From the NCBI RefSeq assembly GCF_021559775.1, contig NZ_CP056051.1, positions 186,001 to 250,000 on the forward strand: a stretch of DNA of 64,000 bases. Direction: 5' to 3'. This document shows, piece by piece, positions 45,710-55,566 of the stretch (positions are counted from its first letter, which is position 1; each line of letters starts with the position of its first letter). The stretch comes from Gillisella vitis (GTDB lineage Bacteria; Pseudomonadota; Alphaproteobacteria; Rhizobiales; Rhizobiaceae). Position numbers and translations under genes: made by a program. Below the pieces are notes generated by a model. The model was not told where the DNA came from. It was given only the letters and a program-made list of their open reading frames with translations, and did not search any database.

Positions 45710-46744
45710 TTATCGCTCGATCTCGCGAGTCCAGTGCTTGTTCCAGTCGTCACGGGCGGCATTGATGGTTTCCCAATCCGCCGTGACGAGCTTCTTGGCT
45801 GCGTCGCCATAAGGCATCATTCCTGGAGACTTTACGACAGCGTCCTTCAGGACAGGAGCAGAACCTGCTTCCTCCGCCAAAATTTCTTGGGCTTCCTTCG
45901 ACAGCATAGTCTTGACGAACGCCTGGGCCAGTGGCGAGACGGATTTCTTGGCGACCGGGCAGATTGCCGTCATGACGGCCGGCGCGCCTTCGACCGGATA
46001 GACAAAATCGACGGGAAAGCCGGTGGCGGCCAACGCCTGCACGCGAGCGGTACCCCAAACGCCCAAGACGGCTTGCCCTGTCTGAAAGAGCTCGGTCATT
46101 TTCGCGGGAGACGGCTCATAGGCAATGACATTCTTGTTGATATCGTTTTTGAACGCAGCAAAACCGGGATCAATGTTCTTCTCACCGCCGCCGTTCATGC
46201 GGGCGAGCATGACAACTGTCAGGAGGCCATAGCCATTGTTCATGGGAGGAATGACAACCTTACCGGCGAACTTCGGATCCTTCAGGTCGTTCCACGACGT
46301 AGGAGCAGCCCAGCCATTGTCGGCGAAGACCTTCTTATTGTACATCAGGCCTGTGGCAACAATGCCGAGCCCCGATGCCTTGTGGTCCGGGAAAGCAGCA
46401 GTGTCGTAGAGGGTAGAAAAATCGACGCCGGCGATCGGGGCGCAGAAGCCGAGCGACACCGCTCTTGCCATCGGACCATCATCGATCAGCGCTACGTCGA
46501 TTTCCTGATTGGCATTCTGCGCCTGCAGCTTTGCCAGCGTATCTGTCGAATTGCCGGCGACGTAGGTCACCTTGACATTGTTAGCTGCTTCGAATTTTGG
46601 AAGGATCTTTTCCCGGATAATGGTTTCGGTGGAACCGCCATAGCCTGCGATGATCAGCTGATCCTGGGCTACTGCCCCCGATGCCATTGCGAGCGCCAGC
46701 GTCGAAACGCCACAAGCGACCCCGATCTTGAATCTGATAAACAT
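45710..46744 (-). CDS. ABC transporter periplasmic binding protein (PotD/Fbp-like)
   Basis: 344 residues with an N-terminal signal peptide (MFIRFKIGVACGVSTLALAMASGAVAQ, cut after AQA-like VAQ), then LIIAGYGGSTETIIREKILPKFEAANNVKVTYVAG, WNDLKDPKFAGKVVIPP and GAPAVMTAICPVAKKS. Extracellular solute-binding protein family 1. The ATG at 46744 follows AGAGGAGAACGAA. First gene of operon 1; 146 bp separate it from the ATPase. In Pot-type systems this family binds polyamines or related solutes; here an opine is expected. Confidence 0.88.
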   Translation of the reverse strand: MFIRFKIGVACGVSTLALAMASGAVAQDQLIIAGYGGSTETIIREKILPKFEAANNVKVTYVAGNSTDTLAKLQAQNANQEIDVALIDDGPMARAVSLGFCAPIAGVDFSTLYDTAAFPDHKASGLGIVATGLMYNKKVFADNGWAAPTSWNDLKDPKFAGKVVIPPMNNGYGLLTVVMLARMNGGGEKNIDPGFAAFKNDINKNVIAYEPSPAKMTELFQTGQAVLGVWGTARVQALAATGFPVDFVYPVEGAPAVMTAICPVAKKSVSPLAQAFVKTMLSKEAQEILAEEAGSAPVLKDAVVKSPGMMPYGDAAKKLVTADWETINAARDDWNKHWTREIER

Positions 46745-46848
46745 TTCGTTCTCCTCTGGGATATTTTTTTGCGCCTCGATTTTGTGTCGCGGCTCGATAA
46801 AGTCAAATTCATTATTGACGGTCTTCGATGCATAAATATTATGGAGGG
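46745..46848. promoter_or_regulatory. Divergent promoter region of operon 1 and its LysR regulator
   Basis: About 100 bp. It contains the dyad GTCAA-N8-TTGAC (46802-46819) and an ATAAATATTAT stretch with T-N11-A features near 46831, candidate LysR sites. Confidence 0.45.
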
Positions 46849-47751
46849 ATGTCAAACTTTGGACGCCAGATCGAGGCCTTTCGCGCCGTCATGTTAACCG
46901 GTGGTATGACGACCGCCGCTGAGACCTTGCGGATTACCCAACCAGCAATTAGCCGCCTGATCCGCGACCTCGAGGACGATCTGAAAATCGCGTTGTTTCA
47001 TAGGAGGGGGAACCAAATCACTCCGACGGTCGAAGCAACCGCATTTTTGGCCGAAGTCGAACGATCGTACCTTGGTATGGACCAGTTGCGCACCTTCGCG
47101 GTTGACCTGCGCAATTCCCTGACAGGATCGTTGCGGATCGCTGCACTTCCTGCGATGGCTCTCGGGTTCATGCCATATTGTTTGGCAAAGTTTAGCGGAA
47201 CTCGCCCCAAGCTTTCAATCACACTCGATGGTATCCCATCGCACCTCGTTCTGGAGCGGGTGGCTGGAGGGCAATTCGAGCTGGGATTTGCAGCGGTCCC
47301 GGCGGACCGCCCGATGCTCAACACGACACCGATCAAGGCACGCGCAGTCGTGGTGATGCCGGAGGGGCACCCGCTGGCCAAAAATGAGACGGTATCGGCA
47401 GATCAGTTGCGAAACGAACGCATCGTGATGCTGGACCGCGGGAACTACCTTCGCCACACCATCGAGCGGGCGTTGGGAACGCGCGCCGGTAGCCCTGGCG
47501 CTATCGAAACGCCCCTCTCCGCCATCGCCTGCTCTTTCGTTGCCAGAGGCTTAGGGGTGACGATCATTGACGCTTTCACGGCAATCAATTTTCTCGGCCG
47601 CGGGATTGAAGCACGTCTGCTGGTTCCCGAGCTCGATTTTGGATTCGCCATGGTAACTGCTCAGCAACGACCGATGTCACAGCTTGCTAGGCAATTTGCG
47701 CAGGAGATACACCTCCTGGCGGAAGAGTATCAGTCGCCGATCTTTGGGTGA
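46849..47751 (+). CDS. LysR-family regulator of opine locus 1
   Basis: About 300 residues with the LysR HTH (IEAFRAVMLTGGMTTAAETLRITQPAISRLIRDLEDDL) and a substrate-binding domain (GSLRIAALPAMALGFMPY; LDRGNYLRHTIERALG). The start could be ATG 46828 or 46849; 46849 (MSNFGRQIEAF) fits the usual length but has GGAGG only one base upstream, so 46828 remains possible. It diverges from operon 1, the arrangement of OccR and NocR. It probably activates operon 1, and traR with it, when the opine is present. Confidence 0.87.
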   Translation: MSNFGRQIEAFRAVMLTGGMTTAAETLRITQPAISRLIRDLEDDLKIALFHRRGNQITPTVEATAFLAEVERSYLGMDQLRTFAVDLRNSLTGSLRIAALPAMALGFMPYCLAKFSGTRPKLSITLDGIPSHLVLERVAGGQFELGFAAVPADRPMLNTTPIKARAVVVMPEGHPLAKNETVSADQLRNERIVMLDRGNYLRHTIERALGTRAGSPGAIETPLSAIACSFVARGLGVTIIDAFTAINFLGRGIEARLLVPELDFGFAMVTAQQRPMSQLARQFAQEIHLLAEEYQSPIFG

Positions 47752-47903
47752 CAGACAAGAGATCGTCCTGTCGGGAGGCCATGTTCGATTGCGGCGCCTG
47801 GGGAATAGCCATGCACGCTACGGCTCGACTACTCACAATTCCAGCCCGCCGGGCTTATCCGCGATGGCCCACTCAAGTCTCTGCTACCTATAACGGCGTC
47901 AGG

Positions 47904-49766
47904 TTAGGCATCCATCACGAGATGTCCTGCAGAAATCTCTCGGTACCGCCTTTCCGGAACGACGAAATCGACCGGTCTAACCGCATTGCGTATTTCGCCG
48001 GCGCTGTCTTTCGGCTTGTCCCTGTTCCGTAAAGCAGGATCTGGAACCGGCACGGCGGCGATCAGCTTCTGGGTATAGGGATGACAGGGATTGTTCAGCA
48101 CCTGTTGACGCGGCCCAATCTCTACAATCTCCCCCAGGTACATAACTGCAACGCGATGGCTGATCCGTTCCACCGCAGCCATATCATGCGAGATGAAGAG
48201 GTACGACAGTCCGAGTTCTTGCTGCAGATCCATCATCAGATTGATGACTTGCGCTTTGATGGAGACATCGAGCGCAGAAACGGCCTCGTCAGCCACGAGA
48301 ATAGCTGGTTTCAGGGCGAGAGCGCGCGCGATGCATATCCGTTGCCTTTGCCCGCCGGAGAACTCATGGGGACGTCGGTGCATCACCTCAGGCGGGAGGC
48401 CAACCTTCATCAATAGATCGGACACGATTCCATCAATCTCGCTGGCGCGTGCAAGACTGTGTGCAAGAATCGGCTCGGCAATCGCCTTGCGGACTGACTT
48501 ACGAGGGTCGAGGCTCGCATAGGGATCTTGGAAGATCATTTGCACCTGTTGGCGCATCTGGCGGGCTGTTTCACCCTTCAAGTCAAGAACACTTTTCCCT
48601 CGGAGCCGGACATCGCCTCCGACCGTATTGACGAGGCGTGTGATCGCTCGACCGATCGTTGACTTACCACTGCCCGACTCTCCCACAATCGCAAGCGTTT
48701 CCCGCTCCTGTAAGTCGAAGGAAACGTTTTCGACCGCGTGTACGCGACCGCTAACCCGACCGAGAAGCCCTGAGTGGATATTGAAGCGAACCTGCAGATC
48801 CTGAACTTGGAGTAACGGTACCTGCTCCGACTTCGGTGAGGATTGCATTGCACGGGCGCCTATCGTCTCTTCGCCCGTTTTCACATCGATCACCGGATAA
48901 CGGACCGGGTTTGTGATATCTTTCATCGAGCCGAGCTGCGGGACGGCCGAGATGAGCGCACGGCTATAGGGATGCTCCGCTTTTGAAAACAGCCGCTCAG
49001 TAGAACCCTGCTCAACCATGTTGCCATGATACATAACGAGAGTTCGGTCAGCCGTCTCCGCAACCACGCCCATGTCATGGGTGATGAAAAGGACGGACAT
49101 ATCCTCTTCCTCCTGAAGCTCGCGCATCAAAGAAAGGATTTCGGCTTGAATGGTCACATCGAGCGCGGTCGTAGGCTCATCAGCGATGAGAAGGCGTGGT
49201 GAGCAAGCAAGCGCCATGGCGATCATGATGCGTTGGCGCATGCCTCCCGACAGACGATGCGGATAGTCGTGAAATCGCCGGGAAGCCACAGGAATGCGCA
49301 CGCGCTCCATCAAGCGCACCGACTCTTTCGCAGCTTCGTCCCAATCCATGCCGCGATGACTGATCAAGGCTTCGGAGATTTGTATGCCGATCTTCATCGA
49401 TGGGTTGAGACTGGTCATCGGTTCCTGAAAAATCATACCGATGTCGCGGCCGCGGATCTCCCGCATTTCTGAAGGCTGCAAAGATAGCAACTCCTTGCCG
49501 TGGAGGTGAATTCTCCCCTCTATTCGGCTTTGCTCTGCGGGCAGCAGCCGCATGATCGCAAGCGAGGTGACACTTTTGCCCGAGCCGGATTCGCCGACAA
49601 TGGCGACTGTCTCGCGAGGCTTGATATCGAACGAAATGCCATGGACCACCGGCTTCCAGCCGTTTGGCATTTGGAACGATACTTTCAGATCTGCAACCGA
49701 AAGAACGGGCTGTACCACTTCCGGTGAACTGCGCGTTTCGAGCGAAGGCATAGGAGGCGTGATCAT
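47904..49766 (-). CDS. ABC transporter, two fused ATPases (Dpp/Opp, GsiA-like)
   Basis: 620 residues with two complete nucleotide-binding domains. First: Walker A GESGSGKS, signature LSGGMRQR, Walker B LLIADEPTTALDV. Second: GESGSGKS, FSGGQRQR, LVADEAVSALDV. Each ends with an oligopeptide-type C-terminal extension (HPYSRALISAVP; HPYTQKLIAAVP). Start at 49766 overlaps the permease stop (ATGA). Last gene of operon 2a, powering the Dpp-like importer. Confidence 0.92.
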   Translation of the reverse strand: MITPPMPSLETRSSPEVVQPVLSVADLKVSFQMPNGWKPVVHGISFDIKPRETVAIVGESGSGKSVTSLAIMRLLPAEQSRIEGRIHLHGKELLSLQPSEMREIRGRDIGMIFQEPMTSLNPSMKIGIQISEALISHRGMDWDEAAKESVRLMERVRIPVASRRFHDYPHRLSGGMRQRIMIAMALACSPRLLIADEPTTALDVTIQAEILSLMRELQEEEDMSVLFITHDMGVVAETADRTLVMYHGNMVEQGSTERLFSKAEHPYSRALISAVPQLGSMKDITNPVRYPVIDVKTGEETIGARAMQSSPKSEQVPLLQVQDLQVRFNIHSGLLGRVSGRVHAVENVSFDLQERETLAIVGESGSGKSTIGRAITRLVNTVGGDVRLRGKSVLDLKGETARQMRQQVQMIFQDPYASLDPRKSVRKAIAEPILAHSLARASEIDGIVSDLLMKVGLPPEVMHRRPHEFSGGQRQRICIARALALKPAILVADEAVSALDVSIKAQVINLMMDLQQELGLSYLFISHDMAAVERISHRVAVMYLGEIVEIGPRQQVLNNPCHPYTQKLIAAVPVPDPALRNRDKPKDSAGEIRNAVRPVDFVVPERRYREISAGHLVMDA

Positions 49767-50620
49767 TCGGCGTCTCCGGTCTTTCTGGAACGAATGTCGA
49801 GAGCGTCACGCAGTCCGTCGCAAAGCCAGTTGAGCGTGAATATTGAGATAATCAGGGCAAGACATGGCCACACAAGAACGAGCACGTTGAAGTCGAGTGC
49901 TGCCCGCGCGCCACGGATCATTGTTCCCCAGGAAGGTGTCGGGGGCACGACGCCGAGGCCAAGAAACGAAAGTCCGGACTCGACCACGATGGCGGAAGCG
50001 ACTGTGAGCGAGAACTGAACGAGTATAGGGGCCAGGATATTCGGCAGGATCGTCCCGAGAAGTATCCTCGGCGTTCGAAGACCAAGCACTTGAGCCGCTT
50101 CAACAAATTCTGCTGTCCGCAGCGCAAGGACTTCGCCGTATGCGACGCGGGTGAAGCCGGGCGTGTTCAAAATTGAAAGAACGAAGATCAAGGTCCAGAG
50201 GCTCGGCCCCAGGATAGTAACAGCAAGCAGAGCGAGCAGGATGGTCGGGAACGAGAGGATGATATCTGTCAGCCGCACGGTAACGGTTTCCGCCAACTCC
50301 CCAAGGTAACCTCCGATCAAGGCCAGTGACACACCCGCTACACAGGCAATAATCGATGAGGAAAGCGCGACAGCGAGGGTCGCACGTGCTCCCCAAATGA
50401 GCCGGCTCAGGATATCGCGACCAAATTCGTCAGTTCCCAACCAGTAGGTTGCTGTAGGTGAACTGAAGCGTTGGGCGACGTTCATTTTTGTCGGATCGGA
50501 CAACGGTATGATCGGGGCAAGGGTAGCAACGAGCAGGATCATCATGAGGATCGCGCCCGGCAAAATCAGAGCACGGGTCCGGCTGTCTTTCACGAAACGG
50601 GTTGAGAATATGGCGTTCAT
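49763..50620 (-). CDS. ABC transporter permease (DppC-like)
   Basis: 285 residues. N-terminal OppC-type region (RALILPGAILMMILLVATLAPIIP), LGTDEFGRDILSRLIWGAR motif, and EAA loop AAQVLGLRTPRILLGTILPNILAP. About six membrane segments. Overlaps both neighbours by 4 bp. Confidence 0.9.
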   Translation of the reverse strand: MNAIFSTRFVKDSRTRALILPGAILMMILLVATLAPIIPLSDPTKMNVAQRFSSPTATYWLGTDEFGRDILSRLIWGARATLAVALSSSIIACVAGVSLALIGGYLGELAETVTVRLTDIILSFPTILLALLAVTILGPSLWTLIFVLSILNTPGFTRVAYGEVLALRTAEFVEAAQVLGLRTPRILLGTILPNILAPILVQFSLTVASAIVVESGLSFLGLGVVPPTPSWGTMIRGARAALDFNVLVLVWPCLALIISIFTLNWLCDGLRDALDIRSRKTGDAE

Positions 50621-51570
50621 CCACGGATCCTCGGGTTAAGGGAGCCGTAGATGATGTCGACAGCCAGATTGATAAGGACGAAACAGACAGAAATGGTCAG
50701 CACAACGCCTTGCACAATCGGATAGTCGCGTTGTTCGACGGCCTGCACGAGAAGGGAAGACAGGCCGGGATAGTTGAAGATGTATTCGACGAGGACGGTT
50801 CCGCCGAGCATGTGGCCGGCATTGAGGCCGACGAGAGTGACGACCGGCCCGAGCGCGTTCCTGACAACATGCATCCTTACAATCCGGCTCGGGCGAACGC
50901 CTTTCGCCTGGGCGGTCCGTACCCAATCACGCCGCATCGTTTCGAGCACGGTAGTTCGGATCATGCGGAAGAATATTGCGCTCAATCCAAGCGCGATTGA
51001 AAGCGCAGGAAGGAATAGGTTTTGAAAATGCTGCAGAACGTTATCGGTGATGGGGACAAAGCCACCTGACGGGAACCAACCAAGTTTGCGCGAGAACGCG
51101 TAGATGAGAGCGACGCCAATCACAAAGACCGGAACCGAGAGAAAGAACGAAGAGATAGCGAGTCCGGTGCGATCGATAGTGCCGTTGTGATTGTAGGCTG
51201 CCCATGTCCCGCTCGGCAGGCCAATTAAAAGCGCGAGCACGAGTGCGACCAGGACGAGTTCCAGCGTCCGGGGCAGACGAGAAGCAACTTGGCTGGCGAC
51301 TTCGCTGTTATCAAGGAACGAGCGACCGAGATCGAACCGGGCGCTTCTCTCTAGGAACCCAAGATATTGTTCGAATACCGGTCGGTCGAGATGCAACTGT
51401 TCGCGCAATTCTGCTACGGCTTCTGGAGGAGGTGCAACGCCTCCTCCGCCGGACAGCAACAATTCGACCGGATCTCCCGGCACCAAATGAAGGGCAGAAA
51501 AGACCACAGTTGCGACACAAAAAACGATAATGAGCGCTGTACCAAGCCGTCTGGCGACGTAAGCAAACAT
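50617..51570 (-). CDS. ABC transporter permease (DppB-like)
   Basis: 317 residues. Starts MFAYVARRLGTALIIVFCVATVVF; ATG 51570 is preceded by AAGGAG, so the longer upstream reading is rejected. Other DppB marks are HLVPGDPVELL, the EAA loop RTAQAKGVRPSRIVRMHVVRNA and VEYIFNYPGLSSLLVQAVEQRDYPIVQG. Confidence 0.92.
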   Translation of the reverse strand: MFAYVARRLGTALIIVFCVATVVFSALHLVPGDPVELLLSGGGGVAPPPEAVAELREQLHLDRPVFEQYLGFLERSARFDLGRSFLDNSEVASQVASRLPRTLELVLVALVLALLIGLPSGTWAAYNHNGTIDRTGLAISSFFLSVPVFVIGVALIYAFSRKLGWFPSGGFVPITDNVLQHFQNLFLPALSIALGLSAIFFRMIRTTVLETMRRDWVRTAQAKGVRPSRIVRMHVVRNALGPVVTLVGLNAGHMLGGTVLVEYIFNYPGLSSLLVQAVEQRDYPIVQGVVLTISVCFVLINLAVDIIYGSLNPRIRG

Positions 51571-51724
51571 GATGTCTCCTTTTTGACCGCCAGGCTCGAT
51601 TTGGCCTGTTCGGCGACTATCCATGTCACCGACTGTGGTGAAGAGCTCACACCACCGCAGTCGGCCCGCAACTAAAGGCTTTGGCCGGCCACGAATGACC
51701 AATCGAAATGCCCCGCAGAGAGGA

Positions 51725-53275
51725 TTAGAGTGTGGTTTCTTCGAGCGTCGTCGGTGAGAAGATCGTGGCGGGGCCAGTCAAGTTATGGAAACCCTGCACC
51801 GATTTCTTCATGGCATAGCCTTCAGAGCGCCAGGTTAGTCCGACGAAGGCTGCGTCATCCAGGGCCTTGACGGCGATCTGGCTGTAGATCTTCTTGCGCT
51901 CGTTGAGATCCGCCACTGCGCGGCCGCGCTTGAGGAGATCATCGACCTCCTTGTTCTCATATCCATAAGAGCGGAGATACGATCCCGTCGGGCTGCCCGA
52001 GAGAATGACGCTAAGGGCGTCCGGGTCAGCATAGGGAGCCGGATAGCCTGTGATCGAGAACTGATACTGGCCGCGATTACCAAGTTGCATGCGCGTCGGA
52101 TAGTCCGGAAGCTGTAGTTCGACTGCAATGCCGATGTCCGCGAGGTTTTGCTGGCAAATTTCCGCGGCGGATCGATGCATGCCGTATTGCGATGTCGAGA
52201 GCATTGTTGCGGCAATCCCACCGGATGCACCGGCTTCCTGCATCAGCTTTCTCGCTTTCTCGACATCGCGTTTCCAGTGGCCCTGCAGGGCCGGATCGAA
52301 CGCAAAGGAATCTTTCGGGATGGGCAGACCTTCGAGTATGGAACCGCGCCCGAAGAACGAGGCCTGCAATACTGCGCTGCGGTCGACTGCATATGCAACA
52401 GCCTGACGGATCCGCTTGTCAACGAACGGCCCCTGTTTCATGTTGAAAGTTATCCCGAGACACGGCCCATCGACCGCGTCGAGACGCAAGTTGCTCTCGC
52501 CTTCGATGCGCGCCATACTCTGCCAGGGTACGAATTCGACGATATCGACATCACCCGATTCCAACGCAACGACGCGCGAATCTTCGTCTGCAAATGCTTT
52601 GAATTCGATCTTTGCCACTTTGGGGAGGCCGGGTCGATAGAAAGCTTTGGAGGCCTCGACGCGAATCCAAGACCCCCTCTCCTGCTCCGTTATGCGATAG
52701 GGGCCGCAGCCGATAATCTGGTCCTGTGTCGATTTCGGAGAGATGACGGGGCTGTTGAAACTCGCGAGATTGTAGAGAAGCGTTTCGTTTGGCTCTTTGA
52801 GCGTCAGGCGAAAGGTTAGCGCGTCGACAAGGTCGATCTTCTCGATCTCCTGGTAAGCCGCCTTGAGGTAGGCAGTCGACTTCTCCGCCGTGATCTGATC
52901 GAACATGTATTTGACGGCGGCAGTGTCGACCGGGTCACCGTTGTGGAAGACCGCGTTCTTCCGCAAGGTGAATGTCCACTGCCGGTCTCCCTCGCGGCTC
53001 CATTTTTCAACCAGCTCCGGCCGAACTTTACCGTCGGGCGCATAACCGAAGAGTCCCCGATGGATAGCGAGTTTGACGGCGCCCGCTGCGGTTCCGCCAT
53101 GCTGAAAGGGGGCGAGGTTGGTTGGATAAGACGATAGCCCGAAACGCAACTGGCCAGCAGACTGTGCCATCGCATGTGGTGCGGTAGCGATCATCGCTCC
53201 TGTCGCAAGCGAACCCAAGACGAACCCTCTGCGAGAAAGGGAAGTAATGCGACTGACGTTGTCCATGAAATCCAT
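51725..53275 (-). CDS. Peptide/opine-binding protein (SBP family 5)
   Basis: 516 residues with a twin-arginine-like signal (SLSRRGFVLGSLATGAMIATAPHAMAQ), then FGLSSYPTNLAPFQHGGTAAGAVKLAIHRGLFGY, WTFTLRKNAVFHNGDPV, QAVAYAVDRSAVLQASFFGRG and a C-terminal GYPAPYADPDALSVIL; the usual features of DppA/OppA-type proteins. ATG at 53275 or 53266. First gene of operon 2a; it should capture the locus 2 opine in the periplasm. Confidence 0.9.
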   Translation of the reverse strand: MDFMDNVSRITSLSRRGFVLGSLATGAMIATAPHAMAQSAGQLRFGLSSYPTNLAPFQHGGTAAGAVKLAIHRGLFGYAPDGKVRPELVEKWSREGDRQWTFTLRKNAVFHNGDPVDTAAVKYMFDQITAEKSTAYLKAAYQEIEKIDLVDALTFRLTLKEPNETLLYNLASFNSPVISPKSTQDQIIGCGPYRITEQERGSWIRVEASKAFYRPGLPKVAKIEFKAFADEDSRVVALESGDVDIVEFVPWQSMARIEGESNLRLDAVDGPCLGITFNMKQGPFVDKRIRQAVAYAVDRSAVLQASFFGRGSILEGLPIPKDSFAFDPALQGHWKRDVEKARKLMQEAGASGGIAATMLSTSQYGMHRSAAEICQQNLADIGIAVELQLPDYPTRMQLGNRGQYQFSITGYPAPYADPDALSVILSGSPTGSYLRSYGYENKEVDDLLKRGRAVADLNERKKIYSQIAVKALDDAAFVGLTWRSEGYAMKKSVQGFHNLTGPATIFSPTTLEETTL

Positions 53276-53863
53276 CCTGAGTTAGAACTGCGCTAGCGTC
53301 TGCACTTGGCCCGAAGCGCTACAGAAACCGGAAGATACCAGGTGCCTTCCGGGAGGCTGTCTTAAGCGGCACGGGGCCTTGGCCCGAGGCAGCGCCACCG
53401 TCACACGCGGTCAAACCGCACGTAAAGCTGACGTCGAGTTGGACGGATTTTTCCTTTTCTCCCAACACGTTGCATACCCCTTTTATTGGTTTCTCGAATG
53501 CAAGGCTGAGAAACATTGCCTTGCTCCGCATGTATCGTGCAACGCTCAAATGCTCGCATTGGTGACTGGATAACGCCAATAGAATTATCAGTATTCAGTA
53601 TTCAGTTTTATTATAGGGAGGGTGCGATGGCATATGATCTCGCGTCGATAGAGGCGCAATCTATCGAATTCTTCCTGTCGCACTCCAAGTGGCGCGTATA
53701 ATGTTTTGACATAGGGCCTATCTATAAACTGATAAATCTCGATCAATCCGACGTGTTATTTTTTCCGGGATCAAACTGTCCGGCTGCGCCTCCTCACGCC
53801 TAACTTGGCCGCGCTTGACAGTATGTCATCGAAACGACGCGTCGTGACATTTTGAGGGATACG
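53276..53863. other. Divergent intergenic region of locus 2
   Basis: About 590 bp between the binding-protein gene and the 2Fe-2S gene. It holds a direct repeat (CAGTATT twice, near 53590) and a small ORF (separate entry). Promoters for both operons should lie here. Confidence 0.5.
53627..53701 (+). CDS. Small ORF of 24 residues with a strong ribosome site
   Basis: ATGGCATATGATC... follows TAGGGAGGGTGCG, a good Shine-Dalgarno at proper distance. The product is MAYDLASIEAQSIEFFLSHSKWRV. It could be a leader peptide or the stump of a deleted gene; I do not recognise it. Confidence 0.35.
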   Translation: MAYDLASIEAQSIEFFLSHSKWRV

Positions 53864-54160
53864 ATGTTCAAACATATTGCCGGGCTAAGTGCGGCAGAAT
53901 TGACCTTTTCTTTTGAAGGGCACGTGTTGCGTGCACGCAAGGGCGACACTGTCGCATCGGCACTTCTTTTGGCCTCGGAGCAGGTGACGCGCAACACGTC
54001 AGTCTCCGGTTCGCCACGCGGCCCCTATTGTCTCATGGGCGTCTGCTTCGAGTGTCTCGTCGAGATCAATGGTGTCCCGAACCGGCAAGCCTGCATGACC
54101 CTCCTTGAAGAAGGTATGGCCGTTCGCAAGCAGCGCGGCGCTGCGGAGTTGCAGGGATGA
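53864..54160 (+). CDS. Opine oxidase 2Fe-2S small subunit, locus 2
   Basis: 98 residues: LTFSFEGHVLRARKGDTVASALLLA, then cluster ligands CLMGVCFECLVEINGVPNRQAC. GAGGGA precedes the ATG at 53864; an in-frame TTG four codons earlier is less likely. Ends in an ATGA overlap with the next gene. Paralogue of 41447-41752. Confidence 0.87.
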   Translation: MFKHIAGLSAAELTFSFEGHVLRARKGDTVASALLLASEQVTRNTSVSGSPRGPYCLMGVCFECLVEINGVPNRQACMTLLEEGMAVRKQRGAAELQG

Positions 54161-55566
54161 TACAAAGTTACGACCTGGCCATCATTGGTGCGGGCCCGGC
54201 AGGTATGGCTGCCGCGATCGAGGCGGACGCGGCCGGATTGACCGTTGCCCTTATTGACGAGCAGCCGGCGCCAGGCGGGCAGATCTATCGTTCTGTCGAA
54301 GCCGCGGACCACCAACGCCTCGCTGTTCTTGGCAAAGACTACGCAGCTGGACTTGATCTCGTCGCAGCCTTTCGTGCCAGCGGCATAACCTATATTCCTT
54401 CAGGTACTGTCTGGAACATCGAGGACAGTTATACGATAGATTACGCAAGGGCAGGCACGTCGGACCGGATCTCAGCGAAATCCGTACTCGTCGCAAGCGG
54501 TGCCGTAGAGCGAGCAATGCCACTTCCAGGTTGGACCTTGCCAGGCGTTACAACGGCAGGCGCCCTCCAGATTCTGCTAAAGGCGCACGGTGCCATCAAC
54601 GACGATGTCGTACTGGCTGGGTCGGGGCCGCTTATCTATCTTATTGCGTTTCAGATGATAAAAGCGGGCGCCCCACCAAGGGCGATCGTCGATATGGGGC
54701 AGTCGATGCCCGTCCGGGCCGTGCTCAATCATCTACCGGGCGCACTCAAGGGCTGGCGTTACCTTGCGAAGGGGCTCCGCCTTCTTCGCGACATCAAGAA
54801 AGCAGACATACCGTTCTATCACAAAGCCAGCAATGTGCGCATCGAGGGCGAAGGATCGGTGCAAGGTATCTCCTTCGATCATCGTGGCCGACCGATTCAT
54901 CTCGCCACTTCATCGGTTGCCCTCCATCAGGGCGTTGTCCCAAATCAGCAGATCACCCGACTATTGCGTTGCAAACACGAATGGAACGGCGATCAACGCT
55001 GCTTCGTGCCAGTTCTTGATCACTTCGGCGAAAGCAGCGTTCCTGGTGTTTTTGTAGCCGGCGACGGCGCGGGGATCGCCGGCGCGGTGTCAGCGGCGCT
55101 TCGCGGACGTATCGCGGCTTTGAAGGTCGCGGAACGATCGGGGCGCGGGAACGGCGAGCGGTTGACGCAACTGATCGCGGAACTCGGCAAGGACAGTGCG
55201 GTAAGACCTCTCCTTGAAAGCCTCTATGCCCCTTCCGAGGAAGTCTTGTTCCCCGATGACAAGACGATCGTCTGTCGCTGCGAAGAGGTGACCGCTGGCG
55301 ATATCCGTCGCAACATTGCGCTCGGCGTACAAGGACCCAATCAGCTCAAATCATTTCTTCGGTGTGGCATGGGGCCATGCCAAGGTCGAGTTTGTGGTCT
55401 GCCCGTCACCGAAATCATTGCGCGTGAGCGAGGCGAGACCCCGCAAACCATCGACTATTACCGCATTCGACCGCCATTGAAACCGCTTGTTCTTTCGGAA
55501 CTTGCCGCGGTTCATGGCGAAGGAGCAATGAGCAACACAAAGAAGGAGACTGAGGTCCATGATTAA
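54157..55566 (+). CDS. Opine oxidase subunit A, locus 2
   Basis: 469 residues, paralogous to 40056-41450. FAD motif YDLAIIGAGPAGMAAAIEA, DEQPAPGGQIYRS, GAVERAMPLPGWTLPGVTTAGA, and a C-terminal cluster site VCRCEEV with GMGPCQGRVC. Coupled to the 2Fe-2S gene before and the RidA gene after. The matching B subunit is not adjacent: the best candidate is at 59900-61042. Confidence 0.87.
   Translation: MIQSYDLAIIGAGPAGMAAAIEADAAGLTVALIDEQPAPGGQIYRSVEAADHQRLAVLGKDYAAGLDLVAAFRASGITYIPSGTVWNIEDSYTIDYARAGTSDRISAKSVLVASGAVERAMPLPGWTLPGVTTAGALQILLKAHGAINDDVVLAGSGPLIYLIAFQMIKAGAPPRAIVDMGQSMPVRAVLNHLPGALKGWRYLAKGLRLLRDIKKADIPFYHKASNVRIEGEGSVQGISFDHRGRPIHLATSSVALHQGVVPNQQITRLLRCKHEWNGDQRCFVPVLDHFGESSVPGVFVAGDGAGIAGAVSAALRGRIAALKVAERSGRGNGERLTQLIAELGKDSAVRPLLESLYAPSEEVLFPDDKTIVCRCEEVTAGDIRRNIALGVQGPNQLKSFLRCGMGPCQGRVCGLPVTEIIARERGETPQTIDYYRIRPPLKPLVLSELAAVHGEGAMSNTKKETEVHD

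Noticed and set aside
45608..46897. Long plus-strand ORF of 429 residues opposite the binding-protein gene
   Set aside because: It covers the complement of a clear solute-binding protein with signal peptide; residue use is not protein-like.
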